Assembly (NCBI GenBank): GCA_020050695.1
Contig: JAGVKI010000001.1
Coordinates: forward strand, 1-8,082
DNA: 8,082 nt
Reading direction: 5' to 3'
From: Alphaproteobacteria bacterium
Lineage (GTDB): Bacteria; Pseudomonadota; Alphaproteobacteria; Rickettsiales; SXRF01
Made by a program: the position numbers and the translations under genes. Position 1 is the first letter of the stretch. Every line of letters begins with the position of its first letter. Under the pieces are notes generated by a model. It was not told the origin of the DNA, made no database searches, and worked only from the letters and a program-made list of their open reading frames with translations. Of the stretch, positions 1-4,316 are shown piece after piece.

Positions 1-61
1 AAATTTAGGCATATTTTATAGGCAAAAATAGATAAAACACTGTAATAAATGAATAATTCAA

Positions 62-78
62 TTGGCACGTTTCTTGTA
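62..78 (+). promoter_or_regulatory. sigma-54 (-24/-12) promoter
   Basis: TTGGCACG at 62-69 followed by TTGT at 74-77 fits the RpoN consensus TGGCACG-N4-TTGC. The -24 GG is at 64-65, and ten bases later the -12 dinucleotide reads GT instead of GC. The expected transcript start is near 88-90, about 30 bases before the lipoprotein ATG at 120. RpoN promoters need an upstream activator bound 100 or more bases away; that site would lie outside the window. The motif match is seen directly; its activity is inferred. Confidence 0.6.
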
Positions 79-119
79 CTTAGTAAGGCGGTTTATTTGA
101 TTACTTAGCGAGAAAAGCG

Positions 120-272
120 ATGTCACTGCACCGAGTCCTGATTCCTCTGATGCTACTGTTGGTACTGGCCAACTGCGCTGGTGCACCCAACCCAGTCTGG
201 CAGGATATGAACTATCATATGAACACCACAGGCAAAGTAAGCCCAATGGGCCCAAGCGCCGGTATATTCTAA
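120..272 (+). CDS. small predicted lipoprotein, 50 aa
   Basis: A 50-codon frame opens with ATG at 120 and ends with TAA at 270-272. The N-terminus is a short signal peptide: a basic start (MSLHR) and a Leu-rich core at residues 7-16, then a lipobox-like L-A-N-C with the candidate lipidated Cys at 19. The mature part is only about 32 residues, rich in Pro, Gly, Asn and Met, with no recognised domain. Asn at -1 is less usual than Gly, Ala or Ser but is found in some lipoproteins. The Shine-Dalgarno site is poor (GAGAAA just upstream). A sigma-54-type promoter lies about 45 bases upstream, suggesting conditional expression (motility, nitrogen and stress are typical RpoN regimes). I do not recognise the family; small entericidin-like or flagellar-associated lipoproteins are possible but unproven. 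Confidence 0.6.
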   Translation: MSLHRVLIPLMLLLVLANCAGAPNPVWQDMNYHMNTTGKVSPMGPSAGIF

Positions 273-336
273 TATTTTGTGGAAATTGCGCTTAAATAAC
301 AGCATTTAATCAATCCATACATTCGTAATAATTGTC

Positions 337-345
337 TGGTATAGT
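337..345 (+). promoter_or_regulatory. extended -10 promoter of the peptidase gene
   Basis: TGG-TATAGT at 337-345 matches the extended -10 form TGn-TATAAT at 8 of 9 positions. No good -35 hexamer is seen at the usual distance, which an extended -10 can tolerate. The transcript would start at about 351-352, at or beside the ATG at 352, so the mRNA may be leaderless. No Shine-Dalgarno sequence precedes that ATG, which agrees with this. Confidence 0.4.
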
Positions 346-351
346 TATGGA

Positions 352-1032
352 ATGAAGCCAGATTTCAGAAGTTATTTTGACTCATATCAGAAACGCTCCC
401 CCGTATGGGCTGAACGCGTACGCAAAAAACAAAGCGACGTTCCTGGCTTTGATGCTGAAACGATAAAAAAATCCGGCCTTGTGGAAGTAACCCCGGAAAA
501 TCACCCTAAAATATATCAAGCATTAAAAGAAGAATGCGAATTTCGCGGCGTTGAAATGCCTGCCTGTTATGTTGATCATGACCGCAGAGTAACACTGGGA
601 GCAGCCATACCGGAAGAATACACGCTCATAATTGACGAGCGATCCAATAGAATATTTACCCAAAAAGAAATGCGCGCCCTGGTGGCCCACGAACTAAAGC
701 ATTTATACCAGGCTAAAAAAGAAACGGCGCAGGAATCCCTGGAAGCCGAGTATGACAGTGACCGTGCCGCTGTTAGTTCAACCGATTACAAAACCATCAG
801 GTCTTATGTGGACAAAGCCATTCATATGATGATCGACGAAAAAGTACCGATTTCCATCCTTCGCAAATTCATGCACGGAATACATGATGCATTTCCAGGC
901 CTAATAGCCGAAAATTTTATGATTCCAACCAGCCGAAGCCACCCCTCTCCCGCCAGCCGCATGAGCGCTATGCGTTCACATGCGGATAAGGTGCAGGCAC
1001 ATCCTGAGAATGATCTTCCAAACGGAAGGTAA
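352..1032 (+). CDS. M48-like zinc metallopeptidase, soluble
   Basis: This 226-residue protein carries the zinc protease motif H113-E-L-K-H117. A downstream E133-Y-D-S-D137 fits the M48 pattern (third metal ligand Glu, then Asp four residues later). Before the motif, a beta-rich stretch (residues 71-104, with TLIIDERSN) matches the strand that precedes the active-site helix in M48 enzymes, and SHPSPASRM at 196-204 resembles the family's C-terminal HPxxxxR element. There is no signal peptide or membrane segment, unlike HtpX or Ste24, so it should act in the cytoplasm. The substrate is unknown. ATG 352 has no Shine-Dalgarno site and sits 6 bases after an extended -10 box. Its TAA (1030-1032) falls inside the left copy of the 13-bp repeat that flanks the RM island, so the 3' end marks an island boundary. 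Confidence 0.75.
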   Translation: MKPDFRSYFDSYQKRSPVWAERVRKKQSDVPGFDAETIKKSGLVEVTPENHPKIYQALKEECEFRGVEMPACYVDHDRRVTLGAAIPEEYTLIIDERSNRIFTQKEMRALVAHELKHLYQAKKETAQESLEAEYDSDRAAVSSTDYKTIRSYVDKAIHMMIDEKVPISILRKFMHGIHDAFPGLIAENFMIPTSRSHPSPASRMSAMRSHADKVQAHPENDLPNGR

Positions 1033-1043
1033 AGAATTGGTGG
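1031..1043 (+). repeat. left copy of 13-bp direct repeat (island edge)
   Basis: AAAGAATTGGTGG here is repeated exactly at 3227-3239. The right copy spans the 3' terminus of tRNA-Val(GAC), including its CCA end. This left copy begins at the last two bases of the peptidase stop codon. The two copies enclose the RM genes. An integration event at the tRNA 3' end would leave this pattern, but a 13-bp match alone could occur by chance in 8 kb. Confidence 0.45.
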
Positions 1044-1153
1044 AGGATAGCGGACAGAGTTCGAACTATTTGGACAATTTTCGGGAGGCGTTTGATGAGT
1101 TGGAACGCTGGCGGAGTATGACTTACAACGATAGTGCGATGTTCAGAAGGAGG

Positions 1154-1180
1154 AGTTCTAGCAAGTCCAGTAGGGTTGCG
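1154..1180 (+). repeat. left arm of 27-bp inverted repeat flanking the RM pair
   Basis: The arm begins AGTTCTAGCAAGTCC (15 bases perfectly conserved in the other arm) and continues 12 more bases with 3 mismatches, giving 24/27 identity to the reverse complement of 3059-3085. The conserved end points outward, as in terminal inverted repeats. The span between outer ends is 1932 bp and holds only the endonuclease and methyltransferase genes. No transposase gene and no flanking target duplication are seen. Confidence 0.7.
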
Positions 1181-1234
1181 CCTTAGGCCTACTATCCAAA
1201 TTTAGGTGTATTGATAACTTGGGCAATTCGGCTA

Positions 1235-1243
1235 TGGTATAAA
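1235..1243 (+). promoter_or_regulatory. candidate promoter of the RM operon (extended -10)
   Basis: TGG-TATAAA at 1235-1243 is a near-consensus extended -10. TTGATA (1211) and TTGGGC (1219) lie upstream but at poor spacing (21 and 13 bases). Transcription would start near 1250, giving a leader of about 20 bases before ATG 1271. It lies inside the inverted-repeat arms, so the cassette would carry its own promoter. Confidence 0.4.
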
Positions 1244-1270
1244 AAATCTAATCGTTTGCGGGTGTACGGC

Positions 1271-2107
1271 ATGAATCATAAAGAGAAATTTGAGATTGCT
1301 TTAAAGGAGTTTGTTACGACCCTGCAAGGTAGAATCAGCTGTGGAGATGGTCAATGGACAGTAAAGGGATTCATTGATGTATTCAAAAATGTCTACACCA
1401 TCTCAGCAGACACAAAAATTGTTTCTAAGGTTCTGGAAATTCACATCTTCCCTGAGATAATGCGTTTCGCAAAAGAAAATGGCTATAAGGTCGTTTTACC
1501 TGACCATCAGAACTATTACCCGGACATTTCATTTATTAAAGATGGTGATGAAAGTGTGCGGTTTGCAGTCGATTTCAAAACCACTTATCGAAACGCAGCG
1601 AAACCTCATTTGTGTAATGGTTTCACTTTAGGATCTCACGGTAAATATTTTGAAGACAGACAGAGCAAGAAAAATATCCAGTTTCCATACGCAACATATG
1701 CAGGACATTTCTGTCTTGGCATAATCTATGACAGAGTGAATCCGCATGATATTGATGAAACGCGCATCTACGGTATCGATAAACTGAACGCTATCATATC
1801 CGTTGTAGGAAATTTCCAATTCTTTGTTGCTGAGAAATGGAAAATCGCCAGCGACAAAAGTGGCAGCGGCAATACTGCCAATATTGGCAGTATTAAAAAC
1901 ATCAACGCTATCATTAATGGTGGAGGCATGTTCTCACGCCTCGGTGAAAATTGGTTTGATGAATATTGGATGAATTATATGAAAATCACCATCCCAAGCG
2001 ATAAAGGTGGTTCAAAAAAAATCGGCAATCTAAAGGATTTCGTAGAATATAAAGGCGGCAATGTTTCTCTCGTTGTACTGAAGAACAATGGAGAATCAGA
2101 TGAGTGA
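1271..2107 (+). CDS. type II restriction endonuclease, EcoRV family
   Basis: A 278-residue homologue of EcoRV (245 aa), a homodimeric PD-(D/E)XK enzyme cutting GATATC bluntly. Catalytic residues align by motif: P84-D85 with EcoRV P73-D74, D101-F-K103 with D90-x-K92, and E56 with metal ligand E45. The minor-groove Q-loop keeps Q80-N81. The major-groove recognition loop is GSGNTAN at 198-204 (EcoRV GSGNTTN, 182-188), followed by the same IGSI, so GATATC specificity is predicted. SADTK at 45-49 matches the conserved SDTK. The frame opens at TTG 1211, but homology and an extended -10 box at 1235-1243 favour ATG 1271. That start has only a weak Shine-Dalgarno site (GCGGGTG). The gene overlaps the methyltransferase start by 8 bp. 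Codons 201-208 form a perfect 24-bp DNA palindrome. No frameshift or lost catalytic residue is seen, so it is probably active. Confidence 0.93.
   Translation: MNHKEKFEIALKEFVTTLQGRISCGDGQWTVKGFIDVFKNVYTISADTKIVSKVLEIHIFPEIMRFAKENGYKVVLPDHQNYYPDISFIKDGDESVRFAVDFKTTYRNAAKPHLCNGFTLGSHGKYFEDRQSKKNIQFPYATYAGHFCLGIIYDRVNPHDIDETRIYGIDKLNAIISVVGNFQFFVAEKWKIASDKSGSGNTANIGSIKNINAIINGGGMFSRLGENWFDEYWMNYMKITIPSDKGGSKKIGNLKDFVEYKGGNVSLVVLKNNGESDE
1871..1894. repeat. perfect 24-bp palindrome inside the endonuclease gene
   Basis: The left half AATACTGCCAAT (1871-1882) is followed at once by its exact reverse complement (1883-1894). The eight codons encode N-T-A-N-I-G-S-I, the end of the DNA recognition loop, and the complementary strand in register encodes the same eight residues. 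CTGCCA at 1875-1880 could instead pair with an upstream TGGCAG at 1861-1866, so two exclusive hairpins are possible. It lies about 205 bases before the methyltransferase start. A regulatory role is only inference. Confidence 0.85.
2090..2094 (+). promoter_or_regulatory. Shine-Dalgarno site of the methyltransferase
   Basis: GGAGA sits five bases before ATG 2100 and inside the last codons of the endonuclease. It favours ATG 2100 over the in-frame ATG 2088, which is preceded only by GAAGAAC. It is stronger than the site before the endonuclease gene. Confidence 0.6.
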
Positions 2108-3011
2108 CCATGTAAAGGTGATGGTGCCGCCTATAAAATCGCAGGGTATTAAAACAAAGCTTGTGCCTTGGATTAGAAGCCTTGTGCCTGACCAATTGGA
2201 TGGGCAGTGGATTGAGCCGTTCATGGGCACAGGAGTTGTTGCTTTTAATATCGCGCCTAAACGCGCTTTATTATGCGATACTAATCCTCATTTGATAAAT
2301 TTTTATAGCACTATTCAGTCTGGGAAAATTACTCCGGCACTCACGAAAGAATTCCTAATCGAGGAAGGCAACAGCCTGCTAGCTAAAGGCGAGGATCATT
2401 ATTACGCTATTAGAGATAGATTTAACCTGCATCACGATCCTCTAGATTTTCTATTTCTCAATCGTGCCGGCTTCAATGGAATGATTCGATTCAATCGCAA
2501 AGGGGGATTCAATATCCCGTTCTGCCGTAAGCCTAATCGCTTTGCTCAGGCATATGTAACTAAAATTGTGAATCAGTTGTCTTCGATTTCAAAGTTACTG
2601 CAGACAAAAGATTTTACCTTCAAGTGCCAGTCATTTGAGAAAACAATCCAGCAAGCAACTGCTGATGATATTATCTACTGTGACCCACCATACATTGGGC
2701 GCCATGTAGATTATTTTAATGGCTGGGATGGAAGCCATGAGCACGATTTATTTAAGGCACTGGATGAAGCCCCTTGCCAGTTCATTTTATCCACCTGGCA
2801 TCATAATGATTTTCGAGCCAACGAATACATACCAATGTTGTGGGACAAGTATCATGTGCTTACGAAAGAGCATTTCTATCACGTTGGGGGAAGCGAAGAA
2901 AATCGCAACCCTATGGTTGAGGCCATCATAACAAACTGTCATCCTATTACAGTCGCTTCTCAACCAGCGAGCAGAACTCAGCTTATGTTTCCTGAGTTGC
3001 ATACGGCCTAA
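2100..3011 (+). CDS. Dam-type N6-adenine DNA methyltransferase, M.EcoRV-like
   Basis: A 303-residue D12-class (alpha group) adenine methyltransferase. It transfers a methyl group from S-adenosylmethionine to N6 of adenine and should protect GATATC from the partner nuclease. In order: [14 protein letters not shown] at 10-23, the family N-terminal segment that helps form the cofactor site; motif I PFMGTG at 40-45, SAM binding; acidic CDTNPHLI at 59-66; [19 protein letters not shown] at 120-138, the Dam-like core; catalytic motif IV D195-P-P-Y198; and STWHHND at 231-237. Long blocks resemble M.EcoRV (298 aa) as I remember it. Start: ATG 2100 has GGAGA five bases upstream; ATG 2088 would add four residues. 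The start overlaps the endonuclease stop (TGA 2105-2107), implying translational coupling. A weak hairpin plus T-run follows at 3101-3135. Confidence 0.94.
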   Translation: MSDHVKVMVPPIKSQGIKTKLVPWIRSLVPDQLDGQWIEPFMGTGVVAFNIAPKRALLCDTNPHLINFYSTIQSGKITPALTKEFLIEEGNSLLAKGEDHYYAIRDRFNLHHDPLDFLFLNRAGFNGMIRFNRKGGFNIPFCRKPNRFAQAYVTKIVNQLSSISKLLQTKDFTFKCQSFEKTIQQATADDIIYCDPPYIGRHVDYFNGWDGSHEHDLFKALDEAPCQFILSTWHHNDFRANEYIPMLWDKYHVLTKEHFYHVGGSEENRNPMVEAIITNCHPITVASQPASRTQLMFPELHTA

Positions 3012-3058
3012 TCTCACAAGAATCGTCCAAAACCCGCATTCCGAATAACACTGATAAA

Positions 3059-3085
3059 CGCTACCCAACCGGACTTGCTAGAACT
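3059..3085 (-). repeat. right arm of 27-bp inverted repeat flanking the RM pair
   Basis: Reading the minus strand from 3085, this begins AGTTCTAGCAAGTCC exactly like the arm at 1154, then differs at 3 of the next 12 bases. It starts 47 bases after the methyltransferase stop. The outer ends are the perfectly matched part, as expected of recombination or transposition ends. Confidence 0.7.
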
Positions 3086-3100
3086 TTCGTTCGGACTGCC

Positions 3101-3135
3101 GAAACGCCGCTCTAGCTCTAGCGTTTCACATTTTT
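3101..3135 (+). terminator. possible terminator after the RM operon
   Basis: GAAACGC (3101-3107) pairs with GCGTTTC (3121-3127) around a 13-base loop, followed after three bases by TTTTT (3131-3135). The seven-pair stem and delayed T-run make a modest intrinsic terminator. The rest of 3012-3233 shows no coding frame that I would support. Confidence 0.4.
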
Positions 3136-3226
3136 AGTGCTGTCACACTCGTAACGCTGACGGAACAATTTAGAACTATCGGAATGTGGCGCCAAGGCGC
3201 TGATTTCTGCGATTTTTAGGGGGCTA

Positions 3227-3239
3227 AAAGAATTGGTGG
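3227..3239 (+). repeat. right copy of 13-bp direct repeat at tRNA-Val 3' end
   Basis: AAAGAATTGGTGG matches 1031-1043 exactly. Bases 3234-3239 are the encoded CCA, discriminator and last acceptor bases of tRNA-Val on the minus strand; the remainder is its 3' trailer. Tyrosine integrases commonly use tRNA 3' ends as attachment sites, and the RM genes lie on that side of the tRNA. Confidence 0.45.
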
Positions 3240-3310
3240 GCGGTAATGGACTCGAACCATCGACCTCCACGATGTCAACGTGGCGCTCTAACCAGCTGAG
3301 CTAACCGCCC
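3234..3310 (-). tRNA. tRNA-Val (GAC)
   Basis: A full 77-nt cloverleaf is read on the minus strand: acceptor GGGCGGT/ACCGCCC, D arm GCTC/GAGC, anticodon stem CCACG/CGTGG around loop TTGACAT (anticodon GAC), T arm GATGG/CCATT with TTCGAGT loop, discriminator A and an encoded CCA (3236-3234). GAC decodes GUC and GUU valine codons. Its 3' end faces the RM island and carries the 13-bp repeat. Confidence 0.97.
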
Positions 3311-3322
3311 GATACCTATGAA

Positions 3323-3346
3323 CCTTAAGGCTGGTTGCCCTTAAGG
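3323..3346. repeat. CCTTAAGG hairpin upstream of tRNA-Val
   Basis: Two copies of the palindrome CCTTAAGG (3323-3330 and 3339-3346) are separated by 8 bases and can fold into an 8-pair stem. It lies between the terminator of the 137-residue gene and the 5' end of tRNA-Val, within the tRNA's likely promoter zone. The function is unknown. Confidence 0.5.
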
Positions 3347-3415
3347 GACGCCATTGATAACAGCAAAACCCGGCGTTAGGCAAGTGGAAAGCTGGGCACA
3401 CCCCCTACCCCTCAT

Positions 3416-3453
3416 AAAACGAAGCCCCGGCAGCTGTTTGAGCGGCCGGGGCT
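3416..3453 (-). terminator. intrinsic terminator of the 137-aa gene
   Basis: Read on the minus strand, AGCCCCGGC (3453-3445) and GCCGGGGCT (3431-3423) form a nine-pair GC-rich stem with a 13-base loop, followed by TCGTTTT. It lies 27 bases after the stop of the gene at 3480-3893 and separates it from tRNA-Val. Confidence 0.8.
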
Positions 3454-3479
3454 AGTATTAATGCGTAGTATTGGCTGGT

Positions 3480-3893
3480 TTAAACGGCCTGAGCCATTGG
3501 TGCAGCGGCAAAAAGGCTGCCAAACATCTGCATTTCATTATTGATCTTACGCTGCATATCCATCGGGATATGCTGGGTGCTCAGGTCAACGTCCAGCATG
3601 GCTGCTGCCTTATCGAACACTTCCATATGAATGTTGAATTCGCGGGCGCATGCTTCTTTTACGGTTTTAAGCGCCCACGCCATCTCGTCGATACGTGCAG
3701 CGCCGCTATCCATGTAACGCAGCTGGCGCAGCAATGTCTTGGCTTCACGCAGTTCAGCGTGATTGCGCTTGGACGTCATACCGCCGGAAATCTTGAAAAT
3801 CAGCTTATCTACGACCTGATTGATAACAGAACCATAGGTTTTGCTAAGGGCGTTGAGTTGCTGCGGTGCAATATAATTATTATTGTTTATCAT
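3480..3893 (-). CDS. hypothetical helical protein, 137 aa
   Basis: I do not recognise this family. The protein is predicted to be soluble and mostly alpha-helical: residues 10-36 (with TYGSVINQVVDKLIFKI), a charged amphipathic stretch 45-62 (HAELREAKTLLRQLRY), and 67-100. The N-terminus is Asn-rich (INNNNY), the C-terminus ends in an Ala/Met-rich tail, and Met is frequent. There is no signal peptide, membrane segment or metal motif. ATG 3893 is chosen over the in-frame start at 3938 because GGGGGA lies four bases upstream of it. The gene is monocistronic, with a strong terminator 27 bases after its stop. A possible -10 (TATTAT, minus strand 3928-3923) and an inverted TTGTGGT pair lie upstream. 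Codon usage and the good ribosome site suggest it is real. Confidence 0.7.
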   Translation of the reverse strand: MINNNNYIAPQQLNALSKTYGSVINQVVDKLIFKISGGMTSKRNHAELREAKTLLRQLRYMDSGAARIDEMAWALKTVKEACAREFNIHMEVFDKAAAMLDVDLSTQHIPMDMQRKINNEMQMFGSLFAAAPMAQAV

Positions 3894-3933
3894 TTTATCC
3901 CCCGTTTTTTTGGCTGTAAGCGATAATACTGTT

Positions 3934-3987
3934 ACCACAAAAATGGCTAAAATACTAGTGCTTCACTGAGTTTTTTCGCATTGTGGT
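3934..3987. repeat. inverted TTGTGGT pair upstream of the 137-aa gene
   Basis: ACCACAA (3934-3940) and TTGTGGT (3981-3987) are exact reverse complements 40 bases apart, and the similarity extends as TTGTGGTRA in both arms. They sit just upstream of the hypothetical gene and could be paired operator sites. At 7 bp this may be chance. Confidence 0.3.
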
Positions 3988-4188
3988 GAAATTCGTGTGT
4001 AAACCATTTATTTACGTAATTTATTCCGGTTCCAATACAGTGCCCAGAATTCATAGCACAGAATTCTTACCTATTTCTTACTGCTTCCATAAAAAAGTGA
4101 TATGGATTTGTCAGGATCCCTAAAAAATCAAGTTTCCCTTGCATGTTAGCGGTCTGTCACGTAGTTAAATTTTGCATATTTCTACGAT

Positions 4189-4265
<77 letters not shown>

Positions 4266-4277
4266 TTTCCCTTTCCT

Positions 4278-4297
4278 TCCTGCCATAGATAGCAGGA
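4278..4297. repeat. hairpin between tRNA-Arg and the glycosyltransferase
   Basis: TCCTGC (4278-4283) pairs with GCAGGA (4292-4297) around an 8-base loop, between two converging genes. There is no T-run on either strand, so it is at best a weak or factor-assisted terminator. Confidence 0.3.
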
Positions 4298-4316
4298 GCG
4301 CCGAGGCCGGTTAGGC

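Noticed and set aside
1031..1066. Degenerate tRNA 3' end (TTGGTGG...GTTCGAAC) as a tRNA remnant
   Set aside because: The TTCGAAC is about five bases too far from the CCA-like end and the acceptor and T stems do not pair, so only the 13-bp repeat is claimed.
980..1186. 68-codon plus-strand frame running from the peptidase 3' end into the island, ending in RRRSSSKSSRVAP
   Set aside because: It overlaps the peptidase in another frame, has no ribosome site, contains the left inverted-repeat arm, and shows no recognisable domain. A frameshifted extension of the peptidase cannot be excluded.
1211..1270. Upstream TTG start adding 20 residues to the endonuclease
   Set aside because: EcoRV alignment and the extended -10 at 1235-1243 place the start at ATG 1271; the TTG would lie upstream of the transcript start.
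1154..3085. Target-site duplication next to the inverted-repeat arms
   Set aside because: The bases outside the arms (GAAGGAGG and TTCGTTCG) do not match directly, so a recent transposition is not claimed.
3060..3381. Integron attC site: ACCCAAC at 3063 and GTTAGGC at 3375 resemble attC core boxes
   Set aside because: The boxes are over 300 bases apart with an intact tRNA gene between them, internal palindromic arms are not seen, and there is no integron integrase.
3471..3926. 151-codon plus-strand frame opposite the 137-aa gene
   Set aside because: It is antisense to a gene with a good ribosome site and terminator, and has no domain, ribosome site or promoter of its own.
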